Of a DNA stretch of 25,737 bases, positions 16,331 through 23,207 are shown piece by piece. Source of the DNA: Candidatus Methanoplasma sp. (lineage in GTDB: Archaea; Thermoplasmatota; Thermoplasmata; Methanomassiliicoccales; Methanomethylophilaceae); assembly GCA_031261625.1 (NCBI GenBank), contig JAISJG010000010.1, forward strand, positions 1 through 25,737, in the 5' to 3' direction. The notes under the pieces are model-generated. The model did not search any database and was not told the origin of the DNA. It saw nothing but the letters and a program-made list of their open reading frames with translations. A program made the translations under genes and the position numbers. Within the stretch, counting starts at the first letter, position 1, and the number at the start of each line of letters is the position of its first letter.

Positions 16331-17034
16331 CATCCAGCAGATACGAAAGACAGTTGATCATACTCGGTGACGAAGGACAGAAGAAACTCAAAGATGCGAA
16401 AGTGGGGGTCGTCGGATGCGGCGGTCTGGGGACCAATGTCCTTACGGCATTGGCATCCGCAGGCGTGGGGCACCTGACCATTGCGGACGGGGATGTTCCA
16501 GCTGTGTCGAATCTCAACAGACAGTTCATCTACCGCGAAGGACAGGAAAGGAAGAAATCGGAACTCATGAAAGAGTGGCTGACCTCGATCAATCCCGATA
16601 TAACAGTAGAGAACTACACCGTGAAAGTGACCCCGGAGAATGCGGAGGAGATCCTTGGTAAGAGCGATATCATCGTCGATTGCCTGGACAACTTCCCGGC
16701 AAGGAGACAGATCAACGAATACGCCGTGAAGAGCGGAAAGACACTGGTTCATGCCGGAGTCGTTGGATATCACGGGCAGGTCACTGTGGTGGTTCCCGGT
16801 AAGACGCCGTGTCTCGAATGCATTCTGAAAGCGGTAGAGAAAAGACCTATCCTGCCGTCCATCGGTGCGGTCGTATCTTTTATAGGTGCGGCAGAGGCCG
16901 CGGAAGTTATCAAGATCATCACCGGCACCGGAGAACCGCTCATCGGAAAACTTTTCGTTGCGGACCTCAGAACCAACGAGTTCGAAGTACTTGATCTGGT
17001 TAAAGATCAGAACTGCAAGGTCTGCGGAAAGTAA
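16327..17034 (+). CDS. ThiF/MoeB/HesA-family ubiquitin-like protein activating enzyme
   Basis: 235 residues. The E1-type nucleotide-binding fold is clear: N-terminal YERQLIILGDEGQKKL, GCGGLG (30-35), IADGDVPAVSNLNRQFIY (52-69) and the D-x-L-D-N of DCLDN (118-122). Two Cys pairs (C162-x2-C165 and C230-x2-C233) form the structural zinc site. Such proteins adenylate the C-terminal Gly-Gly of ThiS/MoaD/SAMP-like small proteins for sulfur transfer or protein tagging. In archaea one enzyme (UbaA-type) can serve molybdenum cofactor synthesis, tRNA thiolation and SAMP conjugation; which roles apply here cannot be told. No small ubiquitin-like gene is nearby. It overlaps pncC by 4 bases, so it is translationally coupled. 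Confidence 0.92.
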   Translation: MTSSRYERQLIILGDEGQKKLKDAKVGVVGCGGLGTNVLTALASAGVGHLTIADGDVPAVSNLNRQFIYREGQERKKSELMKEWLTSINPDITVENYTVKVTPENAEEILGKSDIIVDCLDNFPARRQINEYAVKSGKTLVHAGVVGYHGQVTVVVPGKTPCLECILKAVEKRPILPSIGAVVSFIGAAEAAEVIKIITGTGEPLIGKLFVADLRTNEFEVLDLVKDQNCKVCGK

Positions 17035-17057
17035 GAAAAACACGGGGCGGGTGCCCC
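17031..17057 (-). terminator. Terminator of the third membrane paralogue (minus strand)
   Basis: GGGGC (17044-17048) pairs with GCCCC (17053-17057) around GGGT. Read on the minus strand, the hairpin is followed by GTGTTTTTCTT, a T-rich tract 11 bases after the stop of the paralogue gene. On the plus strand no T run follows, so it mainly serves the minus gene. Confidence 0.6.
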
Positions 17058-17067
17058 ATTAAACCGT

Positions 17068-17516
17068 TTAGTTCTGTTTTATTAATTTGGCTCCCACTAA
17101 TACATGTATCAAACATGCAAACTGGACAATGTTTCCGGCTATTCCGGAGCTGTACCATAGCCATCCTGAGGAGATTTCAGAATAGGGCACATCACTGATC
17201 GCAAATCTGACATATAGGTCCAGAATACAAATTGAAAATCCCATGATCAATGTCAATATGCCTGTATTTCTGTTGCGGACGGCAACATAGAACAGCGAAG
17301 GTATCACACACAATACGCATACGATCAACGGGATGTATCTCAGAAAAGCATTTCCGAGATCACTGTCGAGGTCAATTGTATCGCGTTATAATCTTCAATC
17401 CCGATCAGTGAATGAACATGGACCCATGAGAGGAATAACGGTATGATGCCTATCGCCGCGGCAACTATTCCTGCCAGAATGTATCCGTTTCTTATGGATT
17501 TTTCAGAGTATCCCAT
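17068..17516 (-). pseudogene. Third tandem membrane paralogue, interrupted by a frameshift
   Basis: From ATG 17516 the minus strand reads MGYSEKSIRNGYILAGIVAA and then LFLSWVH..., matching the first half of the paralogue at 17647-18102 up to A-I-Q-L, and soon hits a stop. The following sequence in another frame (AIDLDSDLGNAFLRYIPL-like, from about 17373 down to the stop at 17068) matches the second half, including the R-Y-I-P-L core. The two halves join at about 17374-17378 (minus strand CAATT between ATA and GAC), where one base is missing or two are extra. Restored, the protein would be about 149 residues with four helices. I see no slippery heptamer. A real decayed gene and a sequencing or assembly error are both possible. 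Confidence 0.75.
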
Positions 17517-17550
17517 GTGAGAGCACTTCCCAGACCATCAGTCCGGTTGA

Positions 17551-17572
17551 GGGTACATTCCAAAACGTACCC
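17551..17572. repeat. Inverted repeat in the leader of the third paralogue
   Basis: GGGTAC (17551-17556) and GTACCC (17567-17572) are separated by ATTCCAAAAC. The repeat lies between a TATA-like GATTATACATA (about 17587-17600, minus strand) and the ATG at 17516, so it could be an operator or RNA hairpin. Evidence is only symmetry and position. Confidence 0.35.
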
Positions 17573-17612
17573 CCACACACTCCTGTATGTATAATCATAT
17601 TCTGTAAGTAAA

Positions 17613-17640
17613 TAAAACATTGACGGGAAAAATCCCGTCG
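17613..17640 (-). terminator. Terminator of the second membrane paralogue
   Basis: GACGGGA (17622-17628) and TCCCGTC (17633-17639) form a perfect 7-bp stem with an AAAA loop. Read on the minus strand it is followed by AATGTTTTATTT, right after the stop at 17647. Confidence 0.75.
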
Positions 17641-17646
17641 GAAAGT

Positions 17647-18102
17647 TTAGCTGGATTTCGATATCAGCACTCCGATTATTATGTTGAGCACTGCGGCGAT
17701 TATGCCGATGTAGAATCCTATGCCGACACCGATCGATGATGATCCGATGAGGTATCCTATGTTCGTCGGGTCCACCCACGAGTAGAAAAGTATCGAAATG
17801 ATGACGGTTATCACTCCGTAGGCAATGACGGCGATCATCTTCCCGCCTTTGCGGGCACCGATGTACGAGAACAGCGACCACAGGGACAGCATACCTATCA
17901 GAAGCGGTATGTATTTCTGATAATCGTCCGATCTGAATTCGCTGGCCAGTTGTATCGCGGTGTAGTCGGTGCTGCTGGTGAATCCCAATAGACTCGTCTC
18001 GCCGTGTATCCACGACAGTATCAGTGTCAGAACACCGAGCAGCGAGACTATAATGCCGGCTACTATCAGAACATTCCTGTTTTTCGAATCGGTTTTTGTC
18101 AT
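17647..18102 (-). CDS. Four-helix membrane protein, tandem paralogue 2
   Basis: 151 residues with four hydrophobic helices (about 13-29, 63-83, 88-107, 122-147). The ectodomain-like loop after helix 1 is W-I-H-x-E-T-S-x-L-G-F..., and the central core QKYIPLLIGMLSLWSLFSYI with ARKGGK is shared with the genes at 18212-18616 and 17068-17516. No signal peptide or enzyme motif; family not recognised. A strong GGAGGGAT ribosome site precedes the ATG, a TATA-like TTTAATA lies near 18143-18152, and the gene has its own terminator, so it is probably its own transcription unit. Confidence 0.82.
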   Translation of the reverse strand: MTKTDSKNRNVLIVAGIIVSLLGVLTLILSWIHGETSLLGFTSSTDYTAIQLASEFRSDDYQKYIPLLIGMLSLWSLFSYIGARKGGKMIAVIAYGVITVIISILFYSWVDPTNIGYLIGSSSIGVGIGFYIGIIAAVLNIIIGVLISKSS

Positions 18103-18179
18103 TTTTATCCCTCCAGATTAATCTTTGGCATGGCTGTCTGTGGTATTAAATGAATCCACGGTTCGCACCATGGATTGAA

Positions 18180-18202
18180 TAAAAATGGGGGTCGATGCCC
18201 CC
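18180..18202 (-). terminator. Terminator of the first membrane paralogue
   Basis: GGGGG (18187-18191) pairs with CCCCC (18198-18202), extended by a wobble pair, around CGAT. On the minus strand ATTTTTATTC follows. It lies 10 bases after the stop at 18212. Confidence 0.75.
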
Positions 18203-18211
18203 TTAAGAGAT

Positions 18212-18616
18212 TTACTTGGATAGAAGATATCCCACTATCACGTTGACGATACCGACCACGATGGCCAGGTATATCGCATATCCCGCGATGTTGCTGACAC
18301 CTTCCCATGTGTAGAAGACTATCGCCAGGATCACGGTTATGATACCGAGGACCACTGCGAAAGTGGCTTTTCCACTCTTGCGGATACCGACGTATGCCAA
18401 CAGAGATACCAGAGATAATATGCCTATCAAAAGAGGTAGGTATCTCTGGAAGTCGCCACCGAAATCGCCATCAGTGGCAAGGTCGATTGCATTATGATCG
18501 TAACTTCCGAGCCATCCGAGATCAAAACTGATCCACGGAAGGACCAGTGTTATGATTCCTACGAGGGAAATTATAATTCCCACGATCCACAGGATATTCC
18601 TGTCTATGTTTGCCAT
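18212..18616 (-). CDS. Four-helix membrane protein, tandem paralogue 1
   Basis: 134 residues from ATG 18616, chosen for the AGGAG site 9 bases upstream; the longer in-frame start at 18706 adds a sequence with no paralogue match. The order is helix 1 (about 8-27, WIVGIIISLVGIITLVLPW), a loop carrying WLGSYDHNAIDLATDGDF, then the shared core QRYLPLLIGILSLVSLLAYVGIRKSGK and two more helices. It aligns along its whole length with the neighbour at 17647-18102. Function unknown. The 225-base gap upstream (18617-18841) also holds the purC promoter and a TATA-like GCATATAAAATG near 18720-18731, which is usable on either strand. Confidence 0.8.
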   Translation of the reverse strand: MANIDRNILWIVGIIISLVGIITLVLPWISFDLGWLGSYDHNAIDLATDGDFGGDFQRYLPLLIGILSLVSLLAYVGIRKSGKATFAVVLGIITVILAIVFYTWEGVSNIAGYAIYLAIVVGIVNVIVGYLLSK

Positions 18617-18811
18617 TCTTAACAACTCCTGAGTTACCGGTGGCAAGGTTGCATGTGCATCCCAATAAATTGAAAAACACCCCATCCCTCGCTTCCGATT
18701 GTACAAGAATTGACATTATAGCATATAAAATGTACTGTAATTTGCGTCATTTCCATATTATTAAGAACATCCGTTCTGAAAAAACAGTGCAAAGCCATAT
18801 TGGAAGATTTG

Positions 18812-18825
18812 GAAAAATAATAATT
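18812..18825 (+). promoter_or_regulatory. TATA box for purC
   Basis: GAAAAATAATAATT is centred about 24 bases before ATG 18842, consistent with leaderless initiation there. Confidence 0.45.
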
Positions 18826-18841
18826 GGAAACATTAATTATT

Positions 18842-19765
18842 ATGCAATCCATGAACCGGAATATGCAGCACGTGATGACGGGCAAAGTGAAAGAGGTCTA
18901 CCTTGTCGACGACGAGACCCTGGAGTTCGCATACACAGACAAAATATCGGTTTTCGATCAGATTATCCCTTCAACGGTGCCTCACAAAGGGGAGACCCTC
19001 TGCAGGACCGCAAAATACTGGTTCAACATCCTTTCGGAGAACGGCATCGCCAATCACTTCATCAGCGAGCCGTCCAAGGATAAAATGAGAGTAAAAAGGG
19101 TCAATATCATAAGGGATTACAGCAAAATCGACAATAAAACCGTCAATTATCTCATTCCTTTGGAGGTCATCTGCAGGCACTATGTGGCAGGTTCCCTCCT
19201 CGACCGCGTGAAAGCAGGCAAGATCACAGCGGAGCAGTTGGGATTCCCCAAAGACCACGTAGTGAAATACGGTGAGAAACTCCCACGCCCGTATCTTGAA
19301 TCCACCACTAAACTGGAGGAGCACGATACCAATCTCACCGACGCCGAAGCCAAAAAGATGGCCGGCCTTACCGACGCCGAATACAAAGAGATAATGGATA
19401 CCGTCCTGAAGATCGATGCCATCATAACAAAAGAAGCCGCAAAACGCAACCTCATTCACTGCGACGGAAAGAAAGAGTTCGGTTACGACAAGGACCGCAA
19501 ACTTATCGTCCTCGATACGTTCGGAACCCTGGACGAGGACAGATGGTGGGATGCCGAGGAATACGCCAAAGGCAACATCGTGGAACTCTCCAAGGAATTC
19601 GTCCGTCAGTATTACCGCGACATCGGCCACCACGGACGGTTGATGGAGGCCAGAGAGAAGAATCTCCCCGATCCTCCGATACCCGCTCTCCCTCCCGAAA
19701 TAATCGAGAGGGTCAGCAGACTGTACATCGACATGTACGAAAGGATCACCGGCGAGAAGTTCTGA
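18842..19765 (+). CDS. purC: Phosphoribosylaminoimidazole-succinocarboxamide synthase
   Basis: 307 residues from ATG 18842. SAICAR synthetase signatures: GKVKEVY (14-20), DKISVFDQIIP (33-43), PLEVICRHYVAGS, and the C-terminal D-G-K-K-E-F-G-Y-D with LIVLDTFGTLDEDR. It condenses CAIR with aspartate using ATP in purine synthesis. The length is nearer to the roughly 300-residue yeast-like form than to the 237-residue E. coli enzyme. The gene is monocistronic and convergent with UPF0179, with a 3-base gap. Confidence 0.96.
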   Translation: MQSMNRNMQHVMTGKVKEVYLVDDETLEFAYTDKISVFDQIIPSTVPHKGETLCRTAKYWFNILSENGIANHFISEPSKDKMRVKRVNIIRDYSKIDNKTVNYLIPLEVICRHYVAGSLLDRVKAGKITAEQLGFPKDHVVKYGEKLPRPYLESTTKLEEHDTNLTDAEAKKMAGLTDAEYKEIMDTVLKIDAIITKEAAKRNLIHCDGKKEFGYDKDRKLIVLDTFGTLDEDRWWDAEEYAKGNIVELSKEFVRQYYRDIGHHGRLMEAREKNLPDPPIPALPPEIIERVSRLYIDMYERITGEKF

Positions 19766-19768
19766 TCA

Positions 19769-20194
19769 TCAGATTATCTTTGCGAAAACTATTTTCTTCC
19801 CCACGGGGCAGACGACATCTTCTCCTGTTTCAACGATGGAGTATTTCTTTCCGTCCTCTATGCCGACAGGGTGGCATATGCGGTAGTGTTCGCAGCCCAG
19901 CTGTCCGCAATCCACTGTCTTGAAAGTGATTATGCTGCCGTCGATTGCCTGTTTCTTGGGCACAGTGGCATCCGTTGATACTTTCACCACGGCGACCGCC
20001 CTTACCAGATCCTCGTTGGAGGCGCAATCGTGCACCTGTTTCCTAATTTCTATTATTTCATACTGCGATCCCTGGTCGAGATTGAAACATACTCCTTTGA
20101 GCTTGCAGTCCTTGCATTCGGGCTGCGGACCAAGAAAATAGAATCTGTTCCCCACCTTGGCCTGGGATTCACCTATAAGCGATATCAGAGCCAT
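19769..20194 (-). CDS. UPF0179 family cysteine-rich protein
   Basis: 141 residues matching the archaeal UPF0179 family (COG1860): an initial S-L-I-G segment, then a G-P-x-x-E-C-x-x-C-K-L-K-x-V-C motif with C27, C30 and C36, and further cysteines at 57, 96, 101, 107 and 129. Eight cysteines suggest a metal or iron-sulfur site. Function is unassigned. It starts inside the 3' end of egsA (26-base overlap) behind an AGGAG site, so the two genes are probably cotranscribed and coupled. Confidence 0.9.
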   Translation of the reverse strand: MALISLIGESQAKVGNRFYFLGPQPECKDCKLKGVCFNLDQGSQYEIIEIRKQVHDCASNEDLVRAVAVVKVSTDATVPKKQAIDGSIITFKTVDCGQLGCEHYRICHPVGIEDGKKYSIVETGEDVVCPVGKKIVFAKII

Positions 20195-21260
20195 TTTTAT
20201 CTCCTATTACTCCGGTTCTCAGCGCCAGATTCTCTGCAGCCCTTCTGTTGAGGCCGTTCTCTCCGAGAATGGTGAACCTTTCTTTCCTTATGTTATGGGC
20301 TTCGACCAGGGCATCCACGATATCGTCATCGTTGAGACCGAGCTGTTCGGCCGTTGTCGGGGCACCTATGGTATTCAAAGCCTTCCGTATCTTTTTCCAG
20401 TCCCCGCCCTGGAGGTCCATCATCATTATGCTGCCCACTCCGCACTGTTCGCCGTGAAGAGCCTTTCCGGGATGCATTATGTCAAGCGCGTGCGAGAACA
20501 TGTGCTCCGAACCGCTGGTGGGTCTCGAACTTCCGGCGCAGCACATCGCCACTCCCGAAGCTATTATCGGACGCATCACGAGCCAGACGCTTTCTTCCAC
20601 TCCCGGAAGTATAAGCTGACAGTTATCGATGATGTTGTCCGCGGCATATTTTGCGAGGAAATACGCAGAACTGCTGAATTCCTCGTTCCTCATCCTTCTT
20701 GCGAACTCCCAGTCGGCGAGTGCGGTGAGGTTCGATATGACATCCGCACATCCCGATGCGAGATATCTGTAAGGTGCATTGTTGATGATCCTGGTGTCCG
20801 CGACTATCCCCGTCGGTGATACTCCGGGGACGGATGTGGATCCCGCATCCGATTTCAGAGAGGCGCGGTCGGATGCTATCCCGTCGTGCGCGACCGATGT
20901 CGGAATGCTGACATAAGGCAGATTCGTTCTTTTGGCTGCCATTTTTGCAATATCTATCTTGCTTCCGCCGCCCACGGCCAGAAGGAAAGATGCTTTTCTT
21001 TCCTCCGCGGCTTTGCAGACTAGGTCGACATTGTCTTTGGTGGCGTTGCCTGTGTTAATAACCAGAAGATCGCGTTTTTCGGATACGATGTCCTCAACGG
21101 TCTTCCCTGCGGCATTATACGTCTTATCGCCGGTGATTATTATCCCGTCTCTGCCGAAATGAAGTGAATCGCACAGTTTGGCAGTGTCGAACAGAACGTC
21201 ATGACCCAGAAGGACACTTCTGGGAAAATCCATTGATTTCGCTTTTGTGAACTCCGCCAT
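20169..21260 (-). CDS. egsA: sn-Glycerol-1-phosphate dehydrogenase
   Basis: 363 residues from ATG 21260; GGGAG lies 8 bases before it, better than the upstream ATG at 21266 or GTG at 21269. Conserved motifs: GGGSKIDIAK (97-106, dinucleotide binding), PTSVAHDGIASDRAS (120-134), GCADVISN (Asp173, zinc ligand), and two His ligands in SGSEHMFSHALD and PGKALHGEQCGVG. It reduces dihydroxyacetone phosphate to sn-glycerol-1-phosphate, the stereochemistry that defines archaeal ether lipids, and is the best single marker here that the window is archaeal. It is the first gene of the egsA-UPF0179 unit. Confidence 0.96.
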   Translation of the reverse strand: MAEFTKAKSMDFPRSVLLGHDVLFDTAKLCDSLHFGRDGIIITGDKTYNAAGKTVEDIVSEKRDLLVINTGNATKDNVDLVCKAAEERKASFLLAVGGGSKIDIAKMAAKRTNLPYVSIPTSVAHDGIASDRASLKSDAGSTSVPGVSPTGIVADTRIINNAPYRYLASGCADVISNLTALADWEFARRMRNEEFSSSAYFLAKYAADNIIDNCQLILPGVEESVWLVMRPIIASGVAMCCAGSSRPTSGSEHMFSHALDIMHPGKALHGEQCGVGSIMMMDLQGGDWKKIRKALNTIGAPTTAEQLGLNDDDIVDALVEAHNIRKERFTILGENGLNRRAAENLALRTGVIGDKNGSDIAYR

Positions 21261-21295
21261 TACCATCACTCCCGTAATGACCCAATGAACTCAGA

Positions 21296-21306
21296 ACATA
21301 TAAAAG
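21296..21306. promoter_or_regulatory. Shared TATA element between egsA and the flavoprotein gene
   Basis: ACATATAAAAG lies about 27 bases before ATG 21329 on the plus strand. Its reverse complement, CTTTTATATGT, lies about 41 bases before the egsA ATG (21260), which has a ribosome site in that space. One A/T element may serve both divergent genes. Confidence 0.5.
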
Positions 21307-21328
21307 AATACATCTTACGGGATGTAGT

Positions 21329-21877
21329 ATGAAAGCTCTGGTCATCAACGGAAGCGGCAGGAAGGACGGGTTCACGTCCAGGGCGTGTGCGTCGTTCGCC
21401 GAAGGTCTGGAGGCCGGAGGCGTCGAGTGCGATATCATCTTCCCATACGGGATGGATATCGGGCACTGCAACGGATGCGGTAAATGCAGGGACGGTAAAT
21501 GCGTCATATCCGATGATATGGACAGTATATACGCAATGTTCGAGGAATGCGATATCCTGGCTCTCGCATCGCCCATACATTTCAGCGGGCCCTCGTCGAT
21601 CATTAAAACCGTGCTCGACCGTTTCCAGCCGTATTGGTACAAAAAACACGAGAACAACGGATATGCAGTCGGTCTACTGTGCGGAGGCGGAACGGAACCG
21701 GCATTCGGCCACACCGTTTCGATATTCAAAGCGTTCACGATAACGACGGGATACGATTGGCAGGGTTATCTCGCAATCTCCGGTACGGATTTCCACGATC
21801 CCGAAGATTCTGCCATGCCGTCGTTCAATTTCGGAAAATCACTGGCATCGAAGATCAGCAAAGGATCCCCGAAATGA
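21329..21877 (+). CDS. Iron-sulfur flavoprotein (NADPH-dependent FMN reductase fold)
   Basis: 182 residues with a flavodoxin-like fold: MKALVINGSGRKDGFTSRA (FMN phosphate loop, 1-19), then the compact CNGCGKCRDGKC motif (C47, C50, C53, C58) that binds a 4Fe-4S cluster in Isf-type proteins, and the ALASPIHFSGPSSIIKTVLDRF segment typical of the family. It probably shuttles electrons or detoxifies oxygen species in an anaerobe; superoxide reductase lies nearby. No Shine-Dalgarno; the TATA at 21296 favours leaderless translation. Its end overlaps the convergent downstream gene by 23 bases. Confidence 0.92.
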   Translation: MKALVINGSGRKDGFTSRACASFAEGLEAGGVECDIIFPYGMDIGHCNGCGKCRDGKCVISDDMDSIYAMFEECDILALASPIHFSGPSSIIKTVLDRFQPYWYKKHENNGYAVGLLCGGGTEPAFGHTVSIFKAFTITTGYDWQGYLAISGTDFHDPEDSAMPSFNFGKSLASKISKGSPK

Positions 21878-22478
21878 CGATATCGGATCCGGCGTAGGAC
21901 CTTCCGGGATTCCTGATGATATCGAAAGGTATCGTGTTGCCGTGTTTTTCCAGTACTTCCGACCATTTCTCTTCGGTCACGGAACCGTCGGTATCGAAAA
22001 GGACCATGGATCTGAACCCTATCGAAGAGATATTGTCCAAAGCCCTCATGATGTCGATATCGTTCCTGCTTTTCTTCGACTGTCTGAGTGAAGAGAATAC
22101 GACCGGGATGCAGTTATCGGAAAGTTCGAAAGCGTCGCACAATACGCTGCGGTCCCTTACCGTATGATAAGGAATGAGGATCTTCTCCGCATTCCCCATG
22201 AACGAATCGAGGACATCGTTGGCATCGCGGATGTATGTCATGTACCAGATATCGCTTCCGGGGACCTTAAGATTCTTCAGAAGACGGTCATCCAGGCTTT
22301 TTCCGTTGAATCCTTTCACATCCGTCACCACAACCGGCAGACGTTCGTCGGCACGCGGGATGATATCGGACAGGGGTTGTGTCCCGAAAGGGAACGAGAA
22401 CGATCCGTCGGAGAGTTCGGCCGATCCGGCCAGCACTTCGCCGTTCCTGTAAGTGGCGAATACGGCGGGGATATCCAT
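21855..22478 (-). CDS. Hypothetical protein, possibly HisA-related TIM barrel
   Basis: 207 residues from ATG 22478, supported by a TATA-like AAATATTAAA about 27 bases upstream and no Shine-Dalgarno; an upstream in-frame start at 22526 is less likely. Alternating strand and helix patterns suggest a beta/alpha barrel: VVVTDVKG (49-56), DIWYMTYIRDANDVLDSF (76-93), EKILIPYHT (98-106), CIPVVFSS (123-130) and SMVLFDTDG (157-165). The V-V-T-D-V-x-G and W-x-x-Y-I-R-D-x-x-D-V segments recall archaeal proteins related to HisA (COG1411), but the HisA catalytic and phosphate loops are not convincing. Function unknown. Confidence 0.65.
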   Translation of the reverse strand: MDIPAVFATYRNGEVLAGSAELSDGSFSFPFGTQPLSDIIPRADERLPVVVTDVKGFNGKSLDDRLLKNLKVPGSDIWYMTYIRDANDVLDSFMGNAEKILIPYHTVRDRSVLCDAFELSDNCIPVVFSSLRQSKKSRNDIDIMRALDNISSIGFRSMVLFDTDGSVTEEKWSEVLEKHGNTIPFDIIRNPGRSYAGSDIVISGILC

Positions 22479-22654
22479 GTTACGGGAGATGGCGGTTAAA
22501 TTTAATATTTTATGTCGAGGATGCAATGTATTTCATCCCATTACGGACCTAATCCGCATATGGATTTCCGATCAGCAGCTATGTTATGCACATTCAGGAA
22601 TGACGGTCACCGAACTGCTGATCCGACGGAAAAATGTCTGTTGTTGTACCGGAC

Positions 22655-22666
22655 AAGTTATTATAA
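22655..22666 (+). promoter_or_regulatory. TATA box for superoxide reductase
   Basis: AGTTATTATAAG is centred about 36 bases before ATG 22697, giving a leader of about 10 bases that holds the GGTGAT ribosome site. The remainder of the 22479-22696 gap holds only the HisA-like gene's TATA. Confidence 0.5.
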
Positions 22667-22696
22667 GCCGTACTCGGATGTAAGGTAGGTGATCAA

Positions 22697-23074
22697 ATGC
22701 CGATAGAACAGAGTAAAGTATATCAGGATGCAAAGAACAAGAACACTGTGGAAGTACTCTACACGGAAGGAGTATCCCTCCCCGACGATCTGACGGAACT
22801 CGTTCCTCAGACCGCGGATTTCGCGACCGAGAAACACGTCCCTTACATTGAGAAGGCAGAAGGCGGAGTCCTCGTTAAGGTCGGAAAAGAGACAGCCCAC
22901 CCTATGACCGCAGAGCACTACATAGTGTACATCGAGATCGTAGCGGACGGTACTCTCATAAGAAAATACCTCAAACCCGGAGACGCACCGCAGGCCTACT
23001 TCAAGACCGATGCGAAGAACATCGTCGCGAGAGAGCTGTGCAGTCTTCACAAACTCTGGAAATCCAACCAGTGA
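22697..23074 (+). CDS. Superoxide reductase (neelaredoxin/desulfoferrodoxin catalytic domain)
   Basis: 125 residues, one domain only; the N-terminal rubredoxin-like iron site of two-iron desulfoferrodoxin is absent, so this is the 1Fe class. The Fe(His)4Cys centre is visible: H47 in TEKHVPYIE (with the conserved E-K-H-V-P motif carrying the catalytic Glu45/Lys46), H68 and H74 in AHPMTAEHYIVYIE, and C115 with H118 in CSLHKLW. It reduces superoxide to peroxide, using electrons from rubredoxin or other donors, and is typical of anaerobes. A GGTGAT site precedes the ATG and a strong terminator follows. Confidence 0.95.
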   Translation: MPIEQSKVYQDAKNKNTVEVLYTEGVSLPDDLTELVPQTADFATEKHVPYIEKAEGGVLVKVGKETAHPMTAEHYIVYIEIVADGTLIRKYLKPGDAPQAYFKTDAKNIVARELCSLHKLWKSNQ

Positions 23075-23080
23075 AACCCT

Positions 23081-23120
23081 TGTGGCATCGGTCATCCGCG
23101 ATGCCACACATCTTTTTTTC
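23081..23120 (+). terminator. Strong intrinsic terminator after superoxide reductase
   Basis: TGTGGCATCG (23081-23090) and CGATGCCACA (23099-23108) form a perfect 10-bp stem around an 8-base loop, followed by CATCTTTTTTTC. It begins 7 bases after the stop codon. Confidence 0.92.
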
Positions 23121-23207
23121 ACAGAAAATACAAATTTTAGGATGTTAGTTTAAATCCCCGGATTGTCATCACGGTTCCTAATATCCGTCAAATAATTCGG
23201 TGAGAAA

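Noticed and set aside
15898..17043. 381-residue minus-strand open frame opposite pncC and the ThiF-like gene
   Set aside because: It covers two genes with intact motifs on the other strand; composition is Phe/Arg/Ser-rich and no family fits.
17492..18013. 173-residue minus-strand open frame across two paralogues
   Set aside because: It runs out of frame with the paralogue at 17647-18102 and is Arg/His-rich, typical of a shadow frame.
18617..18706. Longer N-terminus for the first membrane paralogue (start at 18706)
   Set aside because: The added residues match neither neighbour, and a ribosome site supports 18616.
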